Shown here: positions 44,200 through 53,505 of the stretch, piece by piece | Numbering within the stretch: position 1 is the stretch's first letter | How the letters are laid out: every line of letters starts with the position of its first letter | From: JACVRN01 sp036403815 | GTDB taxonomy: Bacteria > Acidobacteriota > Blastocatellia > Pyrinomonadales > Pyrinomonadaceae | Assembly (NCBI GenBank): GCA_036403815.1 | Contig: DASWQH010000009.1 | Location: forward strand, 1 to 64,000 | Reading direction: 5' to 3' | DNA: 64,000 nucleotides | Program-made: the position numbers and the translations under genes | Notes under the pieces: model-generated | Databases searched by the model: none | The model's input: only the letters and a program-made list of their open reading frames with translations | Told to the model about the DNA's origin: nothing

Positions 44200-47100
44200 A
44201 GGCACCGCATGCACCACGGCTCGACGAGCGACGTGCCGCAGAGTTCTCCGCGGAGCTGCAAGAGCGCGCGCGGGCGTGGATTCCCGCGTGGGGACTCACC
44301 GATGGCGAACACGATTTCGGGCGCGCGTTGTTGGAGATCGCAGCCCGCTTCAATTCTGAAGTTGCCGAGCGTCTCGACGGCGCAGGCGAGAAGATGCGTC
44401 GCGGTCTTCTAGACTGGCTTGGCGTACGCGGGGAAGCGGCGCGACCGGCGCGAATGCCTGTTGTGTTTAAGTTGGCAGACACCGCGCGAGAAAGTGTGCT
44501 GGCTTCGGCGCCGGTGCGAATGCAGGCAGATGCTGGCGGTACGCCAGTCGTTTTCGAAACCGAAAAAGACGTGCGTGTCGTGCCTGGCAGCCTCGAAGTT
44601 GTTGTCGGTGTCGATGCAGACAACGACGCGTTTTTTCTTCCGCCGCCGGGTCTAAGTGACCTTAATCCACTTGAGTCATTGCCAACGCAGTGGCAGGTGA
44701 AAAGCTTCGCAGCGACTGGCGTCACCAACTTTCAACTTGACCCGGAAGCGGGACTGCTGCCAGACACGATTATTGAAGCCGCCAGCCAACAATACCGGAT
44801 CGTTAAAGCTGACAAGGACCTCGTGACGATTGACAGGCCGCTGGTCAACGCTCTGGACGGAGGGTCTGTTGTCACCAAAGTTACGACGTTCTCTCCCTTC
44901 GACGGCAGAACCTTCAACCAACAGCAGCACGCGCTTTACCTCGGCGATTCAGAACTTCTGAACGTAGAAGCAGAAGCCACGATCGAAGTCGTCGGCGCGT
45001 CGGCGCTGCGCGAGGGCTTTGTCTGGGAGTACTGGGGCAAACTCGGTGACGATGACGAAGAGAAATGGCAGCCGCTCAAATTAGCAAAAGATCAGAAGGC
45101 CAACGGAGTGGTCTTGGAGAAACCGAAGGGCGAGGTCGTGGAACGCGAAATCGGCGGCAAGAAGGGTCGCTGGATCCGCGCCTTTGTCCAGACGATTAGG
45201 CCCGATGCCAGTCCGATTAATGTCGAAGACTTCAGTTTGCGCATCAACGCTTCTGCCTGCGGAAATGACCCGACCATTTGCCCGCCAGTCACGGTTACTG
45301 AGTCGCCCAAAGCGGAGGCACTGGCAAATAGTACTCCGCTCGTTTTGGACAACATCTTTCTTCCTCTGGGAAGAGAACCGCGCCAGTTCGACGCGTTTTA
45401 TCTAGGATCATCTGAAGCGTTTTCGAAAAAAGGCGCACAGGTTCGCATCTGTTTCGAACTGGCCGATCCGACATTCGCGTCGCTTGCAGCAGTTCGCGGT
45501 ACAGGACAATTTGCCAACAACGTTTTGGCTGGCATTGGCAGAGACCACGCGCTCCACCTGTTTCAGTTTGTTCTGCCGGACGCAACCGTTTCAAGATTTC
45601 GCGACCGCGACCCGTTACGACCGCCGATACCCGGCGACTCCGGTGCTGTGCCCACATCAACAAAACCCATTGGCTTAAATCCGAAATGCAGGCCTGTCAT
45701 TACAACCGTCAACAACGACTTCTTTGTCGACGTCGCATCCGGTGGAACGATCTGGACGTGGCACGAGAGCGCTGGCGACGGAAAGTTGAGCGGCTGGAAA
45801 GCATTTGATCCTCTGCCCGAACCTCCGAAAGATCCCGCGCGCATTGACGACATTGTCCCTGTAAACATCGCCAATACGCGAGTGGTGTTCAGCAGTTGTC
45901 GGTTATTTGTACATGACGGAACTGAGTGGTCGCAGAAAGAAACGAAAGACGTTACCGGCGCCCCGACTAATCCGCCGCCAGTGACCCTGGTTACCTTGGC
46001 CCCTGTCTTGGAAGACACAGGCGGTGGTCTAGACGGTCTGAAGGCTGGTGCAGACATGATCGGAGTTTCGGACGACAACCTGCTCTATCGGGTCACCACC
46101 GCCGGGGATTGCACTTCTTTGCCGCTTGTCTTCGGTCTAAATGATGAGGAACTGGTTGATGCAGGAACTGCGCCGCAAAACTCGACCTGCAACATCGGCG
46201 CAATGCGGCCCGCGACGCTTAAGTTTGGCGCGACGCTGGTGGTCGTCACAGCCAACGACGCTCGTGACAAACTGGTCATGTATCGAGGTGACCCTGATTC
46301 AAATATTGCGCCGCAGGTTCATCGCATCGATCTGCAAGATCAGCTCATTGGCACGACAGTGGAAATCTCGTTTGTAAAAGGCGAACCGCAGTTCTCCGTG
46401 TTGTGTGAGACCCCGGCTGGTGCCACTTATGTTGCCTCGTGGCAGCCGTTCGCTACCGGCATCATTGTGAAAGACATCCTCTTCAGATCAAACATCTCCA
46501 GTTTAGGAAGCCTCGCTGGGCCACCGATCACGCTACCGACCCACATCGTGGCGCCGGGCGCGCGTGGCGATCTTTTCGTTGCTCCGTTTTATCGTTTACA
46601 GCGGCATGAACTTCAAATGCCGGCTGTGAACGCGGACGAAGATGGTGTCGTGCTTTCGTCAACCGTTAACCCATTCGTTACGGATGATGTGTTCTCGATC
46701 GACACTAGAACAGACGCCTATTTAGTTAATGACCCGATGACCATTCCGCCGGATCCGGAATTCCTATACCCGGTCAAACCTCCTTTTATTGGTGCAGTGG
46801 GCAACGATCCAGAGTTGCGCGCTTATCGTCGCGATCTTCCTCTTCCCCCTAACCCACCCTTCAATGGCAACATCAACGATTCAACCCATTTCCAACTGGA
46901 CCCCGGAGATACGAAAACGGTCGAGGGTACATTTCTTCTAATTAATGACCCGACCGGTCTTGTAGTCCGAAAAGTGAACTCAATCCAGGCTGGCGTGGCA
47001 GTATTGGCTCCCGCTCTTCTCTCAAACAATGGCACGGCAGATTACTGGGAACCAGAAGCAGTCACTGGTCGCGTCGCGCCGGTTATTCGACTCGACCCGT

Positions 47101-49388
47101 TGACCAGTGGGACTTGGCCCGCTTCAATTCTTGAGCACGCTCGGCTCTATTTTCCCGGCCTTCCCGACCTGACTGAGCCGAAGGTACAGCGGGCAAAGGT
47201 GTTCGCGCCCGACAACACAAGCCATCCCACAGTAATAGCGCTTCAGACGCCCTGGATTACTCCGCCCACGGCAAATATTAACTACGTGATCGATGCCACG
47301 CTTGGTGAATGGCAGCACCTGCTCGCCGATACGTCATCGAATCCGGAACTCTCGTGGGAATACTCCAACGGCACGGCCTGGGAATCACTGATCTTGGAGG
47401 AAGAAGGAACTCTCAATTTCAAGAACACCGGCGCGGTCAGGTTTCGAGTACCTGACAATCTCGCCGCAATTGATTGGGCAGGAAAGACCAGCCACTGGAT
47501 TCGTGCGCGTCTGATCGGCGGCGACTACGGACGCGAGGAGATCAAGATCAAGATCAAAAATCTTGGCGGCGGTGATTCAGAGCAGACCGTAGACCGCTCG
47601 ACCAAAGGTATCCGACCACCTGCCGTCGTCAAGCTTCACATCTCATATGGATTCTGCAACAGCATCCATCCAACCTTCGTGCTCGCCGAAGACAGCGGCA
47701 CTGTGCGCGATCAGAGCGATGCGAATCGCACTCAGGGAGCGATCGTCGAAGCCTTTGTCCCGCTCGCGCTGACGCTTGGGCGATTGACGAAGACCGTCGC
47801 TTCGACCGAGGCACCAAAGCCGGGCGAAGACTGTCCACCCGACTGCGATTGCAAGACCTTACATCCGATCAAAGCAGAAACGCCGTCAGGTGTGACAACT
47901 ACTGCCGCAACTGAACCATCGAGAGTTACCGGACGCGAGGTCTACATCGGCCTGGCAGCAACGCTTTCGGAAGCACCAGTCAACGTGCTGCTGCTGGTTG
48001 AGGAACGCCCTCACACTAACTTCGCGCCGATGTCAATCGAAGCGCTGGCCGCGGACCGTTTTGTCCCGATCGTCGCCGACGATGCCACGCGGGCTCTCGG
48101 TGAAAGCGGTCTGCTTTCGCTGACGTTCGCAGTTCCGCCGACGCGCAGCGAGTTGTTCGGTAAGAAAGACTTAACCTGGCTGCGTCTCATTCCGAAGCAC
48201 GGGAACGACAAATGGGTTCCCACGCTGCGCGGCGCTTATCTTAATGCAGCCTGGGCCAGTGCCACCGAAACTCTGACGCGAGAACTCCTAGGCTCTTCCG
48301 ACGGCGCACCGAATCTCACCGTGTTTCTGGCGCGTCCGCCAGTGCTTCGCCAGACGCTCGAACTGCGCGTCAAGGAGTCGCTCGGCGAAGAAGAGCGCGA
48401 GGCACTTCTCAAGCAGGATGCAAAGAGCGTGTTGAGCACTGTGGAGGGTTTGCCTGGAGATTGGGTGTTGTGGAAGCAGGTGATCGATCCAGATGACGAG
48501 CCCGCAGCCGCGCGAGTCTACGCTCTCGATGAAACTAGCGGCGAAATTCGTTTCGGCGACGGACGGCACGGCCGTATTCCACCAATCGGCCGCAATTCGA
48601 TTGTTGCCTTTAGCTACGCCCGTACCGAGCCGGATCCCACCGGCGGTGACAGCGTACCAGGCAACACGATCGCCGCTCGCACTTCGCTCAATTTAGTTTC
48701 TCCTGTCGAGACAGTAGAAAGCATGACAGCCGCTGATCAGGCAGCGGGAGGTGCCCCGCCAGAGTCTGACGATCGAGTACTGCGCTTTGGCTTTACCCGG
48801 TTGCGGCATCGCAGTCGCGCGGTGACTGCGGAGGACCTTGAAGATCTGGCGCTCCAAAGTTCGCCTGACATTGTTCAGGCGCGCGCGTTCGTACGACGCG
48901 GCTTCATTCGCCTCGTTGTTGTGATGCATGGCAAAGAGCCGGTGCCGAATGCCGCACAGATTCGCGAGTTGCGCCGGTTGTTGCTCGGTGCAGCGCCAGC
49001 GTCGTTGAGCGCGTCAGGCACCTTACGGATCGAAGGACCAAAGATTCGCAGGCTGCGGATTGAGCTTGCGTTGTTGCTGGAAACGCTTGATCGCGCCGGA
49101 GAGGTTTCCACTTTCGTCAAGAAGAAACTTGCCGACTTTTTCGACACGGGCACGGGCGGCATTGATAAGGACGGCTGGCAACTGGCTACTAGTCCGAGCG
49201 AAGAAGACATCGCCTTAGCCATCAGCGATACCCCATATCTTGAGGCTATCAAAAATGTGAAGCTGCACGAGATTACTCAGGATGGTAATGAGCTTCCTTC
49301 ACTGGTAGCGCCCGGCTCAAGAGAGATCGTGATGCTAGCGGATGATCCTATTCGCATCCAGTTCGAGACTGCCGAGGTGATGGTATGA
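44196..49388 (+). CDS. very large gp6/J-type baseplate wedge protein (Afp11-like)
   Basis: 1730 residues, well above the roughly 700-1000 usual for this role. The N terminus (DERRAAEFSAELQERARAWI, DFGRALLEIAARFNSEVAER, LDWLGVRGEAARPARMPVVF) and C terminus (DRVLRFGFTRLRHRSRAVTA, EDLEDLALQSSPDIVQARAF, VVMHGKEPVPNAAQIRELRR) are standard baseplate J/gp6 parts. The extra mass lies in between (~400-850): repeated Trp/Asp-rich beta segments (HALHLFQFVLPDATVSRFRD; GGTIWTWHESAGDGKLSGWK) that look like a beta-propeller or lectin-like insert exposed on the baseplate. A CPPDCDCKTL cysteine cluster lies near 1215. Possibly a receptor-binding elaboration. Confidence 0.85.
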   Translation: MKAPHAPRLDERRAAEFSAELQERARAWIPAWGLTDGEHDFGRALLEIAARFNSEVAERLDGAGEKMRRGLLDWLGVRGEAARPARMPVVFKLADTARESVLASAPVRMQADAGGTPVVFETEKDVRVVPGSLEVVVGVDADNDAFFLPPPGLSDLNPLESLPTQWQVKSFAATGVTNFQLDPEAGLLPDTIIEAASQQYRIVKADKDLVTIDRPLVNALDGGSVVTKVTTFSPFDGRTFNQQQHALYLGDSELLNVEAEATIEVVGASALREGFVWEYWGKLGDDDEEKWQPLKLAKDQKANGVVLEKPKGEVVEREIGGKKGRWIRAFVQTIRPDASPINVEDFSLRINASACGNDPTICPPVTVTESPKAEALANSTPLVLDNIFLPLGREPRQFDAFYLGSSEAFSKKGAQVRICFELADPTFASLAAVRGTGQFANNVLAGIGRDHALHLFQFVLPDATVSRFRDRDPLRPPIPGDSGAVPTSTKPIGLNPKCRPVITTVNNDFFVDVASGGTIWTWHESAGDGKLSGWKAFDPLPEPPKDPARIDDIVPVNIANTRVVFSSCRLFVHDGTEWSQKETKDVTGAPTNPPPVTLVTLAPVLEDTGGGLDGLKAGADMIGVSDDNLLYRVTTAGDCTSLPLVFGLNDEELVDAGTAPQNSTCNIGAMRPATLKFGATLVVVTANDARDKLVMYRGDPDSNIAPQVHRIDLQDQLIGTTVEISFVKGEPQFSVLCETPAGATYVASWQPFATGIIVKDILFRSNISSLGSLAGPPITLPTHIVAPGARGDLFVAPFYRLQRHELQMPAVNADEDGVVLSSTVNPFVTDDVFSIDTRTDAYLVNDPMTIPPDPEFLYPVKPPFIGAVGNDPELRAYRRDLPLPPNPPFNGNINDSTHFQLDPGDTKTVEGTFLLINDPTGLVVRKVNSIQAGVAVLAPALLSNNGTADYWEPEAVTGRVAPVIRLDPLTSGTWPASILEHARLYFPGLPDLTEPKVQRAKVFAPDNTSHPTVIALQTPWITPPTANINYVIDATLGEWQHLLADTSSNPELSWEYSNGTAWESLILEEEGTLNFKNTGAVRFRVPDNLAAIDWAGKTSHWIRARLIGGDYGREEIKIKIKNLGGGDSEQTVDRSTKGIRPPAVVKLHISYGFCNSIHPTFVLAEDSGTVRDQSDANRTQGAIVEAFVPLALTLGRLTKTVASTEAPKPGEDCPPDCDCKTLHPIKAETPSGVTTTAATEPSRVTGREVYIGLAATLSEAPVNVLLLVEERPHTNFAPMSIEALAADRFVPIVADDATRALGESGLLSLTFAVPPTRSELFGKKDLTWLRLIPKHGNDKWVPTLRGAYLNAAWASATETLTRELLGSSDGAPNLTVFLARPPVLRQTLELRVKESLGEEEREALLKQDAKSVLSTVEGLPGDWVLWKQVIDPDDEPAAARVYALDETSGEIRFGDGRHGRIPPIGRNSIVAFSYARTEPDPTGGDSVPGNTIAARTSLNLVSPVETVESMTAADQAAGGAPPESDDRVLRFGFTRLRHRSRAVTAEDLEDLALQSSPDIVQARAFVRRGFIRLVVVMHGKEPVPNAAQIRELRRLLLGAAPASLSASGTLRIEGPKIRRLRIELALLLETLDRAGEVSTFVKKKLADFFDTGTGGIDKDGWQLATSPSEEDIALAISDTPYLEAIKNVKLHEITQDGNELPSLVAPGSREIVMLADDPIRIQFETAEVMV

Positions 49389-51340
49389 GAACGCTTGCGC
49401 CAAATCTTTTCCAGCGCCGTTTCCAGGATTTGGTGGAAATCGGGCGCGCGCGCTTGCCATCTCTTGCCCCAGAGTGGACTGACCACAACGCACACGACCC
49501 CGGCATTACTCTAATGGAATTGCTCGCGTGGGTTGCCGAGGCGCAGCTTTATTCACTTTCGCGTTTGCGTCGTGACGAACGCGCCGCCTACGCCGCACTG
49601 CTTGGCATTTCTCAGCACGGAACCAGCGGCGCGATTGGACTTATCTGGCCTGACCGCCTTGATCCTAACTCGCCAGCTACGACGTTCACCAAGACCGTCG
49701 TTCTGTCAGAGGACACGGTTATCAATGCGACGGATGGTGGTAGTCCAACATTCAGACTGATGCACAAGCTCCTCTGGGTGCCCGGGCGCATTAAGAAATT
49801 GGAGACTCGTGGCACGAAGGGTCGCACCACCGATCACACCGCGACGAATGCGCGCGGTGGCTTGCCTTTCTTTCCGTTTGGCGAACAAGGCGGACGACGA
49901 AACGTGCTGGCCTTGACCTTCGACTGCCGCGACCAAGCGGGTCTATTCGGCAGCGATCGTCAAAGTGCGAAGGGCGCGTACTGGCCTATCGGGGTTCTTG
50001 TCGCGCCGCCAGTTGGAGACGCCGTCGAGACGACAACCAAGACGACAACACTGGTTGGGTCAGATCGGTCAACGCTTACGGCCACTCTTGTTACTGACAA
50101 TGTCCGCGTCAACCTGCGAATTGCGTCCGATACCACTGACGGGTTTCTCGCTACGGGTACGCTCCTGCTCGACCTCGACAACGTGGCGATCTCTCCCGGG
50201 CAGCTCACTATAGAGTTGCGTTCACGAGCAAGCTCTTCACGACCGCCGCGCGTGCTGCGCGTTGAGCCAAACGTCATTCCGATTAGGCAGGGCCAAACCA
50301 TTATCCGCGAGACTCAAATCGCTACCGGCATGCCTGATTTAAGCTTCTTGCTCGAAGTGCCTGGCTTGCGCTTTTCCGAAGGCAAAGAGCCTTTAACTCT
50401 GGAAGTGGCCGAAGCGACTGGCTTGAACACCTGGCAGCGTTGTGAACGATTATCCGAGCACGGTCCTGATGACAACGTCTACGAACTCGACGCAGCGACC
50501 GGCCAGATTATTTTTGGCAATGGCGTCAATGGGCGCATCCCGCCTGCTGACTCTCAAATACTATTCACTTACTCGGTGTCGGATGGCGAAGAGGGCCGCG
50601 TCGCGCGCAACCGCAAATGGAAGGTTGCGGGATTCGGAAACACTTTCGGAGTTAATCCGGATCCGATTGCCGGAGGTGAGGCGGCATCCACACTGCTCGA
50701 CGACCGCCGCGAGGCGAGGCGCCGCGTGCGTAGTGATCACGCTCTGGTAAGTTCAAGCGACATAGCAGAGGCAGCGAAAGCGTTGCCGCTGCTGGAAGTT
50801 GCCCGTGCGTGGGTGCCTCCTCCTCCCAACAACGCGCCGCGGACTGGCGCGGTTCCCCTGGTTGTACTACGCAGTCGCGCGGGTGGAGAAGAGCCAGAAC
50901 AACCTCCGGAAACTGCGCAATGGCTGAACGCTATTAGCCGTCGTTTGTCCCCGCGAATGCCGCTCGGTTCGCGCCTCATGGTTACCGCGCCACGTTACGT
51001 CGAGTTCTTCATTATTGCGGAGTTCGAGGCCAATGCGGGTTTGAAACCGTCGGGGGTAAAGGAAGCGGTGGAAGTGGAACTCAAGAAGCGACTGGCACTG
51101 ATCGACACAGCGACCGGCGTGACGCCGCGCCAGCCGGGAGTTCCCGTAACGCTGCGCGATGTAGGGGCATGGATGCGCGCCACCGACGGCGTCAAGCAGG
51201 TGAGCCAGCTAGAGCTGCGCCGGGCCGATGGTCAGAAGATTGAGAAAGAGGTTGCAGTGCCTCGCAACGGTCTGCCCCGTTGTCTTTTCAGTCGCAACTC
51301 GATCGAGGTGAAAAGGCCGAAACCCGGGAGGTCGCAATGA
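49385..51340 (+). CDS. second gp6/J-type baseplate wedge protein (Afp12-like)
   Basis: 651 residues. N terminus NLFQRRFQDLVEIGRARLPS, WTDHNAHDPGITLMELLAWV, AEAQLYSLSRLRRDERAAY is the Afp12/gp6 signature, followed by a beta-rich middle with DDNVYELDAATGQIIFGNGV and GRIPPADSQILFTYSVSDGE, and the C-terminal J domain AEAAKALPLLEVARAWVPPP. Forms the second wedge of the baseplate around the hub. ATGA overlaps on both sides imply stoichiometric co-translation with the giant partner. Confidence 0.9.
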   Translation: MRTLAPNLFQRRFQDLVEIGRARLPSLAPEWTDHNAHDPGITLMELLAWVAEAQLYSLSRLRRDERAAYAALLGISQHGTSGAIGLIWPDRLDPNSPATTFTKTVVLSEDTVINATDGGSPTFRLMHKLLWVPGRIKKLETRGTKGRTTDHTATNARGGLPFFPFGEQGGRRNVLALTFDCRDQAGLFGSDRQSAKGAYWPIGVLVAPPVGDAVETTTKTTTLVGSDRSTLTATLVTDNVRVNLRIASDTTDGFLATGTLLLDLDNVAISPGQLTIELRSRASSSRPPRVLRVEPNVIPIRQGQTIIRETQIATGMPDLSFLLEVPGLRFSEGKEPLTLEVAEATGLNTWQRCERLSEHGPDDNVYELDAATGQIIFGNGVNGRIPPADSQILFTYSVSDGEEGRVARNRKWKVAGFGNTFGVNPDPIAGGEAASTLLDDRREARRRVRSDHALVSSSDIAEAAKALPLLEVARAWVPPPPNNAPRTGAVPLVVLRSRAGGEEPEQPPETAQWLNAISRRLSPRMPLGSRLMVTAPRYVEFFIIAEFEANAGLKPSGVKEAVEVELKKRLALIDTATGVTPRQPGVPVTLRDVGAWMRATDGVKQVSQLELRRADGQKIEKEVAVPRNGLPRCLFSRNSIEVKRPKPGRSQ

Positions 51341-53487
51341 AGGCGGACAAACTAAAGAGTTACCGCTTCGTGACTGAAGCGCAGTGGAACACCTGCCTTT
51401 TTGCACAGGCAGACCGGGAGTCGCTTCGTAGGGGCCAGGGCGTTCGCCCCTTCGCACCTTACGGCAGGCAAGCCAATCTTTATCAATCGTGTGGCGCTCA
51501 CGCTCCTGCCATTACATCCGCAGGCGAGATTTTCTGGCGCGATGACCATTGTGCTGTCCACCGACTGACGAGCTGCGACTACACACCTGAGGAGTCTCCA
51601 GCACCCGGTTCGCTAGCGCGAGCCAAACGCATTGTGTCCACCACAAGTGGCCTCTGGGTGATCGAAGAGTACGCCGACTTTGTCGAACGGTATGAAGTGG
51701 AAACATTCACCCGTTTGCTGATTGCAAAGATCCGAGATGGAAAGATGTTCGACATCGCCAGCGATGACCATGAGTCTGTCTGGGTACTGATTGAACGCAA
51801 AGATGGTTGGCACGCAGTTCGAGTGAACCCGCACGGACGTGAGGTGAAGACGATCCACTTCCAGGGCATTTCCGACGCAAAAGCTTTTGTCTTTCTGAAA
51901 CGCATGAAACGGTTCGTCGTGCTCGCGGGTGATCGCTACCAGAAGCTTTACTGGTTTGATGCAGAAGGTGGCGCTGCACTTTTCAGCTTGCAAGTCGCGG
52001 CGCTGCATCCGTGCTTCAAGGCTCACGTGTTAGGCAATGATTCGAGCGACAAGGTCTTTGTGGCGGGCGCGGACGACGACGGGTCTGGCGCGCCGTACGT
52101 GCTTATATTGGATAGCGATGGGAATTCACTGGGCGATGTGCCTCTTGATTCGAAGGATGCACCGGCGACGGGAGTCGCAGCAAACCGCGGGGGCCTGCTT
52201 GTCACCGGGCGTCGCGGTCTGATGCAATTCTCCGTCGCGGAAGTAGTGCCCGAGGGCGCTGAACACGTGGAGTGCATGTTGATGACGCCGTTGCTCTTTT
52301 CACCCGACCGCGAGGATAGACGCCGTTGGCTCCGGGTGGAAGCGACGGCGAACTTGCCGGAAGGAAGCACGCTCGAAATTTCCTGGATCGCAACTGACGA
52401 CGATGTAGCCACCCGCGATCGCCTGAAGGCCATGTCCAATGACGACTCGATTCCGTCAAGCCAGGTGGTTGCAAAAATCCTGAACGAACCTGAATTGCCC
52501 CGTGGTCAAACAGTGTTTCAAGGCGCTGCCAATTCAAAGGAAGAAAGCGAGAAGAAAGTATACGCCGCGAAGCTGTTCGACGTGAGCGAGCGCTATCTCT
52601 GGGTATGCGTATCGCTGACAGCGGCGAGTGGCGCGCGCTTGCCGGTTCTTTCTGAGCTGAATGTTTTTTATCCCGGTCGAACTCTGATGGAAGACCTTCC
52701 TTCAATCTACCAGAGAGAAGAAGAACAATCAGATAGTTTTCTGCGTGCGTTGGTCGGCGTGTTCGAGACAACGACGCAGGGGCTTGACCGGCGCATTGGG
52801 TCGATGGGTAGTCGCATACATCCAGCCACGGCAACGGAGCACTGGCTTGATTTCATTGCCCGTTGGCTTGGTGTGCCCTGGGACGACGCGCTCACATTGA
52901 AACAGAAAAAGGCCATCATCATGCGAGCGCCGGACATCGCGAAGGATCGTGGAACGCGAGCAGGTCTCGAAGCTCTACTTGAAGCTTTGATTCCCGGTTC
53001 ACCGCCGCGTTTTCGCGTCACCGATGCTACCGCTGATTTTGGTTTCGCAGTGATCGGTGGCGAGTCGTGCGCTGGAAGTACACTGCCCGCGATATTGGGA
53101 GGGAACACGCGCTGGCAGCCCCAATTGAATGTGAGCGCGGTGCTCGGTTGCCTGCGTCTACCTTGCGCCGGTCAACTCGAAGACGGCGCAGCGCGACTCG
53201 CTGGACGGGTTCAGGTTGAGGTCGTCGCGACAGCCGCGGAGCGGCAAGCGTGGAGTCCATGGCTATTGGCTTTGATTACAGAAATGGTGCCACTTACGGC
53301 ACGAGTAGACCTTCGTTGGGTGACCGCACAGTCGTTCCGCAGTAATCGACTCGACGGAACAATGACGCTGGAGTCGCCCCCCGAACCACATCTTGGCACC
53401 GACGCGATCACCGGTCTGGCAATTCTGCCGGAGCGCGGAGTTCGTCTTTCGGCGTGTGGGGCGCTCATGGGCACACGCTTGCGTTGA
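51337..53487 (+). CDS. tail protein I (P2 gpI-like) fused to a beta-propeller-like domain
   Basis: 716 residues from ATG 51337 (ATGA overlap). The N-terminal ~430 residues consist of repeated beta segments (VLIERKDGWHAVRVNPHGRE; RFVVLAGDRYQKLYWFDAEG; ATGVAANRGGLLVTGRRGLM) that read like a propeller. The C-terminal ~230 are Tail_P2_I: DLPSIYQREEEQSDSFLRAL, GVFETTTQGLDRRI, EHWLDFIARWLGVPWDDALT, AKDRGTRAGLEALLEAL. In eCIS such proteins join baseplate and fibres; the propeller may be a target-binding or structural add-on. No separate Afp13-like fibre gene was found. Confidence 0.82.
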   Translation: MKADKLKSYRFVTEAQWNTCLFAQADRESLRRGQGVRPFAPYGRQANLYQSCGAHAPAITSAGEIFWRDDHCAVHRLTSCDYTPEESPAPGSLARAKRIVSTTSGLWVIEEYADFVERYEVETFTRLLIAKIRDGKMFDIASDDHESVWVLIERKDGWHAVRVNPHGREVKTIHFQGISDAKAFVFLKRMKRFVVLAGDRYQKLYWFDAEGGAALFSLQVAALHPCFKAHVLGNDSSDKVFVAGADDDGSGAPYVLILDSDGNSLGDVPLDSKDAPATGVAANRGGLLVTGRRGLMQFSVAEVVPEGAEHVECMLMTPLLFSPDREDRRRWLRVEATANLPEGSTLEISWIATDDDVATRDRLKAMSNDDSIPSSQVVAKILNEPELPRGQTVFQGAANSKEESEKKVYAAKLFDVSERYLWVCVSLTAASGARLPVLSELNVFYPGRTLMEDLPSIYQREEEQSDSFLRALVGVFETTTQGLDRRIGSMGSRIHPATATEHWLDFIARWLGVPWDDALTLKQKKAIIMRAPDIAKDRGTRAGLEALLEALIPGSPPRFRVTDATADFGFAVIGGESCAGSTLPAILGGNTRWQPQLNVSAVLGCLRLPCAGQLEDGAARLAGRVQVEVVATAAERQAWSPWLLALITEMVPLTARVDLRWVTAQSFRSNRLDGTMTLESPPEPHLGTDAITGLAILPERGVRLSACGALMGTRLR

Positions 53488-53505
53488 TGATAGGAGAATG
53501 CACCT

